Source: Lachnospiraceae bacterium | GTDB lineage: Bacteria > Bacillota > Clostridia > Lachnospirales > Lachnospiraceae | Assembly (NCBI GenBank): GCA_021442455.1 | Contig: JABUSY010000009.1 | Span: 1-44,506, forward strand | Length of the DNA: 44,506 nucleotides | Reading direction: 5' to 3' | In this document: piece by piece, positions 8,334 to 19,250 of the stretch | Layout: every line of letters starts with the position of its first letter | How positions within the stretch are numbered: position 1 is the stretch's first letter | Position numbers and translations under genes: made by a program | The notes under the pieces: model-generated | Database searches by the model: none | Seen by the model: the letters and a program-made list of their open reading frames with translations, nothing else | Told to the model about the DNA's origin: nothing

Positions 8334-11300
8334 GTATTTTTTCCTATATCTAAAAGTACAGACTGATATCCTTCCAGATACAAAATTTCTCCGCATATCT
8401 TCATCCTGTCATAATTATTCAGAAACACTTTTGCAATCTTCCATGTACAACTAAATACCATAGAAAACTATTCTGATAATGCTCGATCATCAAAAAAACA
8501 CACTCACCTCCGCCCGTGCGCTAAAATACAAGGATATTTTCTGTTTTTGCTCAATCTAATTCAACAGTGATAAAAATAAAAGAGCGAACCCATTTTCGGT
8601 TGTTTTCGATAAAATAGGTAAAAATAATATTGCTTCATATTCTAGATATTCTCCCACACACTGCTGCCAAAATACCTCCACCAATTACAGAACGGTTTCC
8701 TTCTTCAATGATATAAAAATATTTTCTATATTGGCCCTCCGGAGTTTCCGGGGCTTTTCGGAACCAATCTTTTTCGTCAGAACAATAGTACAACCGCCAG
8801 AGTCATGAGAATAGCAATTACTAGTTTTTTCTAAGAGCACTTCTTTCATATCTTCCATAGCACCTAATCTTGGATCTAAAGAACAACGTAACCAATATCC
8901 TCGTATCATTATTAATGGCTTTATATGGTAAGTCACAAACAAGACATTCATCTGCTTATTAGTGCTAAGACTCATGAATTTTCTTAATGTTATACGTCAA
9001 AATAGAGTTCACATCCTCATTCAAATTTATGTTTCATACAGATAAGTAAGCACAGCTTCTGTGTATTCTCCCATTTTACAATATCTCCAGAACCTCCTGA
9101 TCATTGCTGTAAAACAACACTTTTCCAGTTTCATGGCATTGTTTTCAAAGCTTCCTCCGATCAAAGATCGTACCAATACCGCTGAGCTCTTGGTTGCAAT
9201 AAAATATCCACCGCCTGAAAGTAATATCATTGGTTTTGTTATTAAATTTCTTATACATATAGGTACGGCTTACTACACAAATGGCTTATCCAATATAAAT
9301 TCCTTCTTGTCTCAAGCAATGAATCAGTTCTGATATGAGCATGAACAGATGGAGATCGTTATTTTGAATGTCCGCCAACATCCTCAATTTATGTTATGTA
9401 CAGATCCAACACTTAACTCCACACATTCCTTCAGAATCAGCTGAACAGTGTTGTTGTGCACGCCATAAAAAACTGCTGCTAAATCCTCACAACAACTGCC
9501 CCTTTGCTATCGCTGTCATTCGAATACAGAAACATCATTAAGTTGCAGTATATATCCTTGTTTCCCGATTAATCTTATCATTTTTCACAATACTAATCGT
9601 AGGAATTACTGCAAGATCAGCCACGCTCACCAATAACAGGCAAATAAAATCCAACGGGATCTCAGCCGAGCTACTATTATTCTTTAGAAAATGCCCGATT
9701 GACAGAATTCAGATTTTCATACCAGCCCGCAATGAGCAGTATTATACATTCTTGATACCACACAGTGGTTAAAAAGATCAACGATCTCTTCTAAAGAGAA
9801 ATCAAAAAACAAACTCCAGCACTTTCATTCCAGATATCTGATCTCGCACACCAACTGTAAAACACTTTGCGTCCAAAATGTCAAATCTTCTGCAATGATA
9901 TTGAATAGCCCTAGAGTCTTTTTCAAAATTCGAAAAAGCTTCTCCATAGGCCAAAGGAACCTGTTTCCAAAGATTAATCTCCTCCATTTTATAATGAAGC
10001 ATCAAACTTTCTGAAATAATTTACATGTCCGACATCATATAGCTGAATGCAGTATTTTCATTGGATCCACTACTCACAAACTTTTTCTTTGTAAGAATCT
10101 CAGAAATATATGAGATTGCCGCACCACTGCTCCTTGGATATAAAAGTATCCGGAAGGACAGCCCTGCGACAGCAATCGGAAGATTCTTTCTGTCAAACTT
10201 AAATATACTGAATCAAAGCCCAAACATCCGAACTGTCCAATGGCTACATCAAGTGGCCGTCGAGGCTGTTATATTTTGATTGTATTAATATCATGGTCAT
10301 CACAAAAAGTTATAGAGCATTTATTTCATAGAACACCTGATACACTTCCCCGTTATTTCCGCACGAACGCCCCAAAAACTCAATCTTACTACTTCCCCGC
10401 TGTGCTCTCATACTGATAATAGCCATCAAACGCTCTTCCTAAAAGATCTCTTTCAGCATTGCTTTATTTCTTTATATTTCATCGTCATAACATCATGATT
10501 AATACACTCTTTCAACTTCACATCAAATAATTTCTGAGCTTTCCGGTTTATCTTCAGCATTACGAATACAATTAATCAAAATCAGGCCGTCTTTCATAAT
10601 ATGCCATGATCACTAGATATTCCACCCGGTTCTGCTTCAGCAAGACCATCTATTAATCCTATCATAAACTTTATTTACATTACTTATCGGATATTCCATC
10701 TTCAGACGATTGATGAAAATCACAATCCGATTTCTCATAATGTACACACAAAACAATACTAGAAGCGTCAATACCACTTATCAGTGTGCATGCTTATCTC
10801 GAATATTTGATCACCCAGATATATTATCCCATTATTCAATCGCAGCACGTAACAACAGGTTCTGCTCTTTACCAATATCTGAGAAAAGCGGTCTATCATG
10901 CCTCACGCGCCCAGCCTTCATGCCTTCCATCACATCAGTCTTCTCGATGTAATGGCTCAGATCCTCAGCTGTTTTCTTCACATTGCCTTCAATTCAAAAA
11001 ACACACCACTATTCATATTAAGCAGCGTAAATTCTTCTGCGAAAAATACGTGAGATGGATTTATCCAGATATTAAGGGTCCATAATAAAGGTTTAAAGAT
11101 ATTCACCTTCATCATTAGCTGCTCATATATTCAATTATACATTACAAATTCCATAACCTGCATCAAAGTATTATGCTCGTCCTCATTCACTCTTGCCAGC
11201 TAAATACAAACACCTATCTTCCTGCTGACAAAATCTCAGGTTCACGGGTTATATTAGGAAAAATCTACTGCAACTCATTCCTATAGATAATGCTCATAAT

Positions 11301-12099
11301 GCTCATATTGCCAAATTAAAATCTTCACCATTTCAAGTTTCAAGCCAACCAACAATTAGGAAACAAAATTATACATCTAATCCCTTATCATTATAAGATC
11401 ACCTGGCGGGAATTTTGTATTTATTTCTACGACCGCATTACTCAAAAATCAAAATTCATCCTTCATGTTCCGCGTTAACCTGACGATCAAACATCAGATA
11501 TCTCTCAATACTTAATAACCCCATTCCTTGGATAATCACGAGCAGAACTACCTGAACATAATTACCTTATGACCAAGTAACCGTAAAAATCGAAAAATTT
11601 TCAATTTCTGAATATCCTATAACGATTGATATTTTCATAACAATTGTTCCACTTCATTGCAACTAAACGCATCCTAGCATACCTCTTTGCTTCTTGCTTA
11701 TTTATAGTCAACAATATCTCACTTAAGCGTACAACAAAGAAGAACCATGCAATCATTCTCTAATAACACATTTTTCTCTCTGACACTTAAAAATATTACA
11801 GCAAACACACCCTGAATTTCTGATAACATCTAATTAAAAATGTTGCATTAAAAAATAATTTTCATAGTGTATTTATTATTAACAACCTCGAACAAACTTC
11901 ATAAGCCAAGGTATGCTCATATTATCATACCCGATTGTTACATTTCTTCCTTTTATTGCTTTATAATACAGGAACTAAAAACTCTACCTCTAGCTTATCA
12001 TAACATTCTTCCAAAAATTAAAGTGATGATATTTAGAAAAGTACTCTTAGCTCATATTTACGAATTAGATTCTTTATTGAATACGAAAAACAAAATCTT
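8334..12099. other. 3.8 kb without intact genes; eroded coding DNA
   Basis: No complete gene. Minus-strand frames show long protein-like runs interrupted by stops and frame changes. Examples are ILLSGGGYFIATKSSAVLVR (about 9170-9230), DSGGCTIVLTKKIGSEK (about 8740-8800), NLWKQVPLAYGEAFSNF (about 9925-9975), DRPLFSDIGKEQNLLLRAAI (about 10840-10900) and RQVNAEHEDEF (about 11460-11490). The succession on one strand suggests several decayed genes, but I cannot name their families. The segment nearest tsaB may include the rest of a rimI relic. No RNA gene or mobile element was recognised. Confidence 0.5.
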
Positions 12100-12113
12100 C
12101 TGGTGCAACAAAT

Positions 12114-12141
12114 AGAACGAAAAAAATCCATTTTTCGTTCT
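12114..12141. repeat. Perfect 11-bp inverted repeat
   Basis: AGAACGAAAAA and TTTTTCGTTCT flank a 6-base loop. No U-tract follows on either strand. It lies in the downstream part of the putative rimI relic; it may be a weak terminator for tsaB transcripts or chance in AT-rich DNA. Confidence 0.5.
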
Positions 12142-12209
12142 AAGTACTGAATTTTTTTCCATTTAATGATCATAACCTGTTCTAAATCAGCTAGCGTTAT
12201 TTCACGCAC
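12142..12209 (-). pseudogene. rimI: Probable rimI relic (ribosomal protein alanine acetyltransferase)
   Basis: Beginning at a GTG on the minus strand, 105 bases after the tsaB stop, a frame reads VREITLADLEQVMII. This resembles the start of RimI-type GNAT acetyltransferases (IRxMTxADLEQV). In Firmicutes rimI commonly follows tsaE-tsaB, so the position fits. No acetyl-CoA binding loop can be recovered downstream, and the frame is lost within about 40 codons. The call rests on a 15-residue match plus synteny. Confidence 0.4.
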
Positions 12210-12313
12210 TTAAAGCATTTAATCCCTGTTTTAAATATTCCTGTCTTGACTCTTCAAATTCAGATGGCTTACATGCAAACTTCCTACAGTCTAACCGTCC
12301 GCCTGCAAACGAA

Positions 12314-13039
12314 TCACACTCGAATAGCTCCCATTTCGAACAATTCTCGCTTTATCCGCTCACGCTCTGCCTGAGAGAGGCTGAGATATGTTGGATGATA
12401 TTCTCTTGCAGTCTGAATTTCACCTGCCTCATAATACCTCAGTGCCAGGACGCCTAAAGCTCCAGCCCTCTGTTTGTTCAGGTGGAGTGGAGCCTCTGTA
12501 AAAGGAACCTTCAGAAGCTTTTGAAGCATTTCCCAATAGACAACCGCTCCATCTCCCAGAAAAGTTATCGACTCACCCAAAGCGTTCAGTTTTTTTGCTA
12601 AATTCACCACCGCCTCTGACGTTTGAGACATCACCGTGATAAGCTTGTGATGCTTAAACCGGTAAATTCCAGTATAAACCTGAAAACGCCGTGCATCCAA
12701 CATCGGACACACCAGCCCCTCCGTATCATACAGGTTATAGGCCAGCGCCTCTACTGTCGGTACAGAAATCAGCGGCTTATTTAGAGCCAACCCCAATCCT
12801 TTCGCCGTTGCTGACCCGATCCGCAACCCAGTAAACGAACCAGGCCCTCCTGCCACCGCTATAGCATCCAAAGTTTTGAGATGCATATCTATCATTGTAG
12901 CTGCTGCATCTAACATCGGAAGCAACGTTTGAGAATGTGTCTTCTTATAATTCACCGTATATTCTGCCAAAAGTATACTATCCTCTAGGAACGCTACAGA
13001 AGCCACTAGCCCTGAACTGTCAATTGCCAGTAATTTCAT
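12314..13039 (-). CDS. tsaB: tRNA threonylcarbamoyladenosine biosynthesis protein TsaB
   Basis: TsaB is the scaffold partner of TsaD and TsaE in adding threonylcarbamoyl to A37 of ANN-decoding tRNAs. Its 241 residues have the ASKHA-fold start LLAIDSSGLVASVAF and the family hallmark AVAGGPGSFTGLRIGSATAKG. The start overlaps the 3' end of tsaE by 20 bases, so the pair is translationally linked. TsaD is not in the window. Downstream there is only a probable rimI remnant and no clear terminator. Confidence 0.93.
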   Translation of the reverse strand: MKLLAIDSSGLVASVAFLEDSILLAEYTVNYKKTHSQTLLPMLDAAATMIDMHLKTLDAIAVAGGPGSFTGLRIGSATAKGLGLALNKPLISVPTVEALAYNLYDTEGLVCPMLDARRFQVYTGIYRFKHHKLITVMSQTSEAVVNLAKKLNALGESITFLGDGAVVYWEMLQKLLKVPFTEAPLHLNKQRAGALGVLALRYYEAGEIQTAREYHPTYLSLSQAERERIKRELFEMGAIRV

Positions 13040-13478
13040 CCTCTTCTATCCCTTCTATATGAATAAGACGGTAATCAAAATAATCAAAATCTTTCTCCAG
13101 ATCTTTGTCTATAGATACAGAAATCGACCCTTCCGGCAATAATTCCCGGATCAATGCTGCCCATTCGATCAAGCAAACTCCTTTTCCAAAAAAATAATCA
13201 TCGTAACCGATCTCTTCCATATCTTTCGGATCACCAATTCGATACACATCAAAGTGATACAATGGAAGCCGACCTCCACTGTATTCCTGCATAATCGTAA
13301 ACGTTGGACTGTTAACCGGATCTGCAATACCCAATCCTGCTGCCATCCCCTTCGTAAAGATAGTTTTTCCGGAACCAGATTCCCCATTCAGCATATAAAT
13401 TTGACCCTGCTTTGCGACCTCCCCCAAGCGCCTTCCTAAAGCAAAAGTTTCTTCCTGACTATTTGTTTCAACTCTCAT
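13020..13478 (-). CDS. tsaE: tRNA threonylcarbamoyladenosine biosynthesis ATPase TsaE
   Basis: A P-loop ATPase that drives the t6A-forming TsaBDE complex. The Walker A motif is NGESGSGKTIFTKG, followed by NSPTFTIMQEY and PLYHFDVYRI, all family signatures. About 152 residues is normal length. Two ATG codons are adjacent (13481 and 13478); GGAG precedes both, and the second has the better spacing. A 9-codon reading frame (13497-13526) with its own AAGGAG lies just upstream and may be a leader peptide or a remnant. Confidence 0.93.
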   Translation of the reverse strand: MRVETNSQEETFALGRRLGEVAKQGQIYMLNGESGSGKTIFTKGMAAGLGIADPVNSPTFTIMQEYSGGRLPLYHFDVYRIGDPKDMEEIGYDDYFFGKGVCLIEWAALIRELLPEGSISVSIDKDLEKDFDYFDYRLIHIEGIEEDEITGN

Positions 13479-13526
13479 CATTTACTCCTAACTGTTCTAT
13501 ACTGATATACTGCTTTTGACTTCCAT

Positions 13527-14060
13527 CTGTTTCTTACTCCTTAGTACTACTGCGCAAATAGTTCAAAATCACTAAATATTTTATCACATTTCCGTCTTCG
13601 ATAGCCATAAAATAGTAAAAAAATTCGTAATAATAGCCAGCCCCATCTTTTTAATCATCATGAAAAATAACGATATTATAAAAGTTGAACTTTCCACCAC
13701 TCAATCAATCTTATGAAAAAAGTGTGCCAAACGGCTAACTTGTTACTAGATAATTTCTGAAATTATAATCCAAGGCGGCTGCTCCATTGTCCATAACATA
13801 AAAAATCCAAACTATATTATCAAGAAAACATTCATCCAATATGATTCTTTCAGCAAGAAGATATTCTTTTCTATAAGTACATGTTATATATCCGAATTCT
13901 ATGGCATCTGGATAACGTATACGTTTCTTCTGACAAAAACACAGAAGGTATGAACATTATATACAGGTATCTTAACAGATTTCCGCTACTGTTCCAAAGT
14001 AGTTTAAAAAAGCGCTTTCATGATCATAGATCTTCTAAAAAACAGAATATCCCTCTTGGC
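13527..14060. other. Gene-free interval between yigZ and tsaE
   Basis: About 530 bases of AT-rich sequence with only short frames. A plus-strand frame at 13881-14099 has no ribosome binding site and overlaps the yigZ 3' end, so I do not accept it. Just upstream of tsaE the minus strand carries TGATAAAAT as a possible -10 element, without a convincing -35. Nothing else is recognised. Confidence 0.45.
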
Positions 14061-14708
14061 TCACTCCTTTATTTCTTCTTCTATATCAGCTTCGCATAAT
14101 AAAGTTTCTTTTTTCTTAATTTCTGCTTGTCCGTTTGTAGCATTGCTCACATCTTGATAAAATTGTTTTTCTTTCCAGATCGGAATAATTACCAGAAGTG
14201 TTACGATATCCGTATAATCTACTTGCAGAACCGATATTTTTCTTTGTCTCAGCAAAGGCTGAATCCTTCTAGCACTAATATAATTTGTCCGGATTTCCAT
14301 CAGTGAACCAATTTTTTTTTCAATCAATACGGTGTTATTCAAGGCTTCCCGAACCGCCTTTGAATAAGCTCTGACCAACCCTCCGGTGCCCAATAAAATT
14401 CCTCCAAAATACCTAGAGACCACAACTGCTGTATTATATAAATCTTCTCTCAGTAACACATCTAGCATTGGCCGTCCTGCTGTTCCGGCAGGCTCTCCAT
14501 CGTCACTGGCTCGTATAATTTCCCGTTGTTCACCGATCATATAGGCAAAACAATGGTGATGGGCATTCTTATATCTCTTTCGCATTTCTTTAATAAATTG
14601 AATCGCATCTTCCTCTGTCTCTACTAACCTAACATTCACAATAAACCTTGATTTTTTTTCAATAATTTCAGATTTAGAGTTTCTATAGACAGTTTTATAT
14701 TTCAGCAT
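14061..14708 (-). CDS. yigZ: YigZ/IMPACT family protein
   Basis: A 215-residue member of the UPF0029/YigZ family, related to eukaryotic IMPACT. The cellular role is unresolved; ribosome- or RNA-linked regulation is suspected. The N-terminal domain shows the signatures KKSRFIVNVRLV, AHHHCFAYMIG, ASDDGEPAGTAGRPML and VVVSRYFGGILLGTGGLVRAY. The C-terminal domain is the DUF1949 ferredoxin-like fold. I start at 14708 because GGAAGAAAGA stands just before that ATG; an ATG four codons earlier would overlap the likely -10 element TATTAT. It stands alone, transcribed from its own promoter. Confidence 0.9.
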   Translation of the reverse strand: MLKYKTVYRNSKSEIIEKKSRFIVNVRLVETEEDAIQFIKEMRKRYKNAHHHCFAYMIGEQREIIRASDDGEPAGTAGRPMLDVLLREDLYNTAVVVSRYFGGILLGTGGLVRAYSKAVREALNNTVLIEKKIGSLMEIRTNYISARRIQPLLRQRKISVLQVDYTDIVTLLVIIPIWKEKQFYQDVSNATNGQAEIKKKETLLCEADIEEEIKE

Positions 14709-14734
14709 TCTTTCTTCCATAATATAATAATATC

Positions 14735-16230
14735 ATAATTTTATCAAATGTGAACTATTATTTTTCTAATCTTTAAGAAAGAACATAAATGAATTTTGAT
14801 AAGCGAGATATTCAGAAAAAAATGAAAAGCTAGGCTGACTCATTAAGCATAATGAAGACACAAACACAATTTCTGCACTTCGGAAACTCTTCCTTAGTAT
14901 CATCGCTTGTTATACAATAGTCATCTGCTTTTGCGTAGATACATATCGAAGTATTATTGACAACACATCAAATATTTATAATATTAATATCATGCCTCTT
15001 ATCTATGACACCTAGATTTATAATATAAATGCGAACCAATTTCAAAAGAATTTAGTTAAAACAATTGTGTTTTAGTTTCTATTAGTGAAATCTCCAAGAA
15101 TATGCAGTACGCAATCGTATCAATTGAAGATTCTTGTTTTGATGAACATAACGGAAAAGACTCTCTGAAAATTCTCTGAGCATTAGGGCAGCGATTATCA
15201 GAACTATATCACATGAAGACTCCCAAAACAATACCTGGCTATGGAAATTCAAAAAATCTCTGGCTACAAAAATAAAAATATTCAGAAGATCATTCTTAGC
15301 TATCAAATTTGCTTCTAAATCATAGTGATAGCCGAAGGAGATAGCAAAAAAACTACTTCAAGAAGAACTACAAAGATTTAACGCTTTCTGAAGATTGCCG
15401 TACTACGATTCAGGAACGAAAATATATTTTTAATAGATAATGTAACCAACTTTCCTGGCAATACCAAAATTAACCTGAACTGAGCTCTGATCGTAGATCA
15501 TTCGAACGAAAAAATCCAGTATTATAAACATGAAATAATACATGTATATTTACTACACATCGTTCCCATCTTTGACTTTTTTCAGCTCTAAGAAACAAGA
15601 CAAAAGCTATTATAAATCAGTATAAGTCAGCCGATTATCAACCAAAATGATGATATCCCATTATGTGGATGCAACAGAACAATTTTACATCCCAGCCTCA
15701 GGCTGCTATAATGGTCATCGCGATCAAATGGGCAGGCTATGTCAATGAAATTGCGGAAGGCCACAGCCAAAAGATTTTCATTCTCACATTGAACTGTTCC
15801 ATAGAAAGATGTGGACAAAACCACTGCCACCTTAAAAATACTTTCAACCTATAGGGCCCTACTTATAGATCTTGTGTGCCTTAATTTCACTACTGTGTTG
15901 AATGATGAATCATACAATTATTTTAACGGCAATCTGAGCAACAATACCGATAAAGTAATCATTCACTTTCATAAGATGCTCTAGATCAAGGTAATAAAGC
16001 GAATCCATCAGCATCTTTCTGATATCGGATTGAAGCTTTCACCTACGTCCAAAAGTTACCATCTGTTCAGAGATAAAACTTGGAAAGCATCAGATAAATT
16101 CCATAGTTAAAGAATATTTTGAAATATCACAAATATCTGCCACACGGTGTTACACAGCACTAGCTACCTCAGATGCTGACATTACTTGCAACACCCTTCA
16201 TCTCAATCAACGAAAAAAAATCATTTTAGA
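14735..16230. other. 1.5 kb without intact genes
   Basis: Short frames only. A minus-strand run near 15905-16020 reads RKMLMDSLYYLDLEHLMKV in one frame for about 37 codons. Another near 15700-15830 includes FKVAVVLSTSFYGTVQCEN. Both look protein-like but match no family I know. I see no RNA gene, repeat or promoter that would support an active gene. Confidence 0.45.
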
Positions 16231-16236
16231 AATAAT

Positions 16237-16268
16237 AAAGGGGTATTTTTATTAGGAAATACCCCTTT
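16237..16268. terminator. Strong hairpin, probable orphan terminator
   Basis: AAAGGGGTATTT pairs perfectly over 12 bp with AAATACCCCTTT around an 8-base loop. Only TTT follows the C-run on the plus strand; on the minus strand TTTATTATTT follows. It is likely the terminator of a former minus-strand gene, because a frame ending EYSKKNGKATE-stop terminates about 15 bases to its right. Confidence 0.6.
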
Positions 16269-16514
16269 CTGTAAAAATGAGTTATTCTGTAGCCTTCCCA
16301 TTCTTTTTAGAATATTCAAACACCTATAATTGCTATTAAACGTTTCACATAATTATAAGATCGTCTTTCTGCAAGCGCAAGTTGGTACAACGGCTTTCTA
16401 AATGATCGTAGTCCACATATGCTCTTTCTCTAGAGAAGCTCTCTACCGCCTTACTTCCCCTAGGTAATAACAAAGATATCCTTCCACATTAATGTCTATT
16501 CCCTCCAAAAGTGT

Positions 16515-16862
16515 GAAAAAACCTAACCTACTTTTCTTTCCATGACCTCTATCAAATGCTAACACGTTCACGAAAAGCTAAAGTAGTTTATATCTTTTTC
16601 AATTCCCTGTATTGCCGTATTGATAGCACTATCAAATCCAATGCTCTAAATATTAATATAGGAAATTTCTAATAGTTCCGAAAATCACTATAATAATATT
16701 AATATCTAGAGCGAACACTCTCTCTACTCATCATCAAACCACCAAGGTCATTTTGATGCCATACCTCTACAGCCTGTAATTTTTCTTTCGATATACTACT
16801 TATTTCTGCACATCGGACTATGATGTATCCGAATTATTCATCCTCGCCCGATGATTTTTGAA
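16515..16862 (-). pseudogene. pfkA: Probable 6-phosphofructokinase relic
   Basis: Minus-strand fragments occur in the order and rough spacing of ATP-dependent PfkA, spread over different frames and broken by stops. First SKIIGRG (compare DIIHRGGT), then KEKLQAVEVWHQNDLGGLMM (compare KAIENLKKHGIDGLVVIGG). About 72 codons after the first comes SIGFDSAINTAIQGIEKD (compare TIGFDTALNTVVEAIDKI). Finally ERV and IEVMERKVG (compare ERVFVVEVMGRHAG) at the expected distance. The GGDG ATP-binding core and the whole C-terminal half are not recoverable. The third fragment is the strongest evidence. Confidence 0.45.
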
Positions 16863-17384
16863 ACATTTTTAGTCACGCATACGTCATATCCCGTTTCTCA
16901 AACACCTTTTTATCTTCAACCTTTTTATAGAAGTCCCCTTTTGGACAACAGTGCGGATATTTGCGTTCAGAAGCGATACGTCACATCCAACTTGCTCAAC
17001 ACCTCATTCACTTTATAGTACATATAATCAACGCACTTTACAGGACGCTCCTCGAATTCCGCTGACAGTTTTTTTCTTTAAAATCAAAATTGCCAACCAC
17101 GCCAATCAATTGCCTGAATCATATCACCAGGATAATTCGCATCCTTCCGTTTTAAGTGTTCACCACAGCTTCTTGTTATAGAGAAGTGGTAGAATCTTAG
17201 GAACTTTTTCGCACGCCACTTTCTCAGTCATAGGAGCTACAGATCTCAATCCGGTTATTGCAACAACAAGCAGGTTTTCCAATGGAATATACAACTCTTT
17301 TGATCAAGCAAAAAATGTTTTTGATTCTATATGTCAGATACATGCCTTAGATTTCTTGAACTATATGCCAAATTTTCGAAAAAA

Positions 17385-17820
17385 TCACAGTTTCTTTCTT
17401 GGTTAAGCTTTTATTTCCCGTATTTTTATACACCAACCCGCCTGCCCCTCATTCTCAGCTTATCTCATGCTCCCTATTTTAGTAGGAAGTTTTGGAAGGT
17501 AAATAATATTTTCAACAAAGGAGAAAGTTAGAATACAAACCATCACTACTGCTCCATCAAAGCTTTGGAAAAGCGATAGGATAAATACGCCAATATTTTC
17601 GCCTACTTTTTTGCAAAGAATTACAAAAACCGTAAGCATTGAAAAAAAGTGTATAAAAATCAATCAGTAATTATAGAAGGCTCCGATTTGAAAACGATAA
17701 TAGTACAACAGTCAGTGAAAGCATGATCTTCATCACCATCCGAATGAGAATTCGATAATTATCTTTTCCAAAAATACCCGTTTGTTTTAAAGCGATCACC
17801 TAAAAAATAATCCCGATATA
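17385..17820 (-). pseudogene. Probable AEC-family permease relic
   Basis: Two hydrophobic minus-strand fragments resemble auxin-efflux-carrier-family transporters. The N-terminal one, ALKQTGIFGKDNYRILIR followed by VMKIMLSLTVV, resembles the KRxGxFxxEDxRxLSxLVxNVTLP region. The second, ENIGVFILSLFQSFDGAV, resembles the GFNIGxFxLPFVQSFLGPxGV motif of clostridial members. Order and spacing fit, but stops and frame shifts separate them and the C-terminal half cannot be followed. Another multi-helix permease family remains possible. Confidence 0.4.
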
Positions 17821-17829
17821 AAACAGCGG

Positions 17830-19250
17830 ATGATAATGTTTTCAATTCTTTGCTTTCATAAGATGGGAATACCTGAATACTTTTATGCAATCGCATCTGT
17901 AACCTTCTAATTCCCGCCTTCAGAGAAAACCCGTGCTCCGATGATTACCTGTTTCACAGATGAGAGAAATCAACTCTATAAAAACTGAATCAATACGCCA
18001 AAACAATATTGTTGAACCATACAATAAAATCTTTATATTTATCAACATTTGTAATCTACTCAGCTCTGCAAAAAAATTCTGTGTCTCAGCTATAATGCCC
18101 TGTCAATCTTCGAAACAACGATCGAAATAAAGAAAAATATGCCAGCTAACTAAGAATATCTTTCTCCGTAGAACTGCTTAAATGCTTCGCAATATTTAAT
18201 TGGATAAAAAATGGCACGTAATCTATGCCTTGAAACCTGAACTCGTTAAAATCTTTACGCATCTTTCAATAGAAAATTGTTTTACACGATATCATAACAA
18301 TAATCACAGTTCCACATCTTCTAAGTCAAAATTATAGATCTTCAAACTTGATAATAAACATTTCCAAATACTCTTGTATTAAACTAGCCAACAGAACTCC
18401 GTAATTAATTTAATTACCACAGCACTAACAAAAATATATCGTTTTCTGACCATTTTGACCAATTCTGAAATCTTTCAAAGGCTTTGTACATACATTTTCT
18501 TGCGTTCATGTTATTGTGATATTTTCAGCGTTAGCTGCCATGACTGTCATTAGAATGCCAAAAACATATTTCTCCAACTGTTCCATTTTGCTTTTTCAAT
18601 ATTTGATAACTTCATTCACAGCGCTAGATAGCGAAATTTTCACACCACCAATAAATGTGCTATACAAATCTTTTTCGTGAATGTATAAGAATCTGCATAA
18701 GCAGTAGACAACCATATAATACCCTTTATGCAGGGCGGTGAACAATAAATCCATTTTCCCTTTTGCTCCTACTGAATATTTTTAAGCAATTTTTCTATCT
18801 GCTCTTTCAGCTTGATCATTACATCATTCGCACAAAACTTATCATCTTCAACAGTCCGCTCATATATTGCCAACGATAGTTTTTCCTAGATATCGCAAAC
18901 CATTTAAAAGCTTTTCAGTACAATATCTCAAATTCTTTTTCATCCTTCTTCCATCTTCTTTGGCTATTAACGTCGATGTCAAGTTATGATATGCCCTGAT
19001 AAATAGCTACAACCCCACTATTTCCTTCCTAAGTATAGATTATGTAGTTAATCATAGAAACCCGTTACCACTCCAACACTCTACAATAATCCCACTATCG
19101 AAAACATTTCAAAAAATCTAGAACTGATACATGAAAATATTTAAAATATTTCTTTTATGTATCTACTTGTCGCTCCTAATTTAGCATAAAACAGTAATAA
19201 AAATTTAAACGACTCGTAACGATGCAAACCTTCCTAAACTGCATGAATAG
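17830..19250. other. 1.4 kb of eroded sequence where the alpha operon would be expected
   Basis: In related genomes rpmJ, rpsM, rpsK, rpsD, rpoA and rplQ follow infA; none can be found here in any frame. Minus-strand fragments include RTVEDDKFCANDVMIKLKEQ (about 18800-18865), GVKISLSSAVNEVIKY (about 18600-18650), MEQLEKYVFGILMTVMAANA (about 18525-18585) and FRFQGIDYVPFFIQLNIAKH (about 18180-18245). These look like remnants of one or two unidentified proteins. Confidence 0.45.

Noticed and set aside
8685-8975. 96-codon minus-strand frame with GGCTIVLTKK, resembling the galactokinase C-terminus (GFGGC.I.LV)
   Set aside because: Only a few residues agree, no other galactokinase motif occurs nearby, and there is no ribosome binding site.
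10786-11085. 99-codon plus-strand open frame
   Set aside because: Low-complexity composition, no ribosome binding site, and the opposite strand shows more protein-like sequence; treated as gap DNA.
13497-13526. Nine-codon frame with AAGGAG just before tsaE
   Set aside because: Too short to distinguish a leader peptide from a chance start; recorded under tsaE only.
15082-15306. 74-codon minus-strand hydrophobic frame
   Set aside because: No ribosome binding site and no recognisable family; composition expected from AT-rich DNA.
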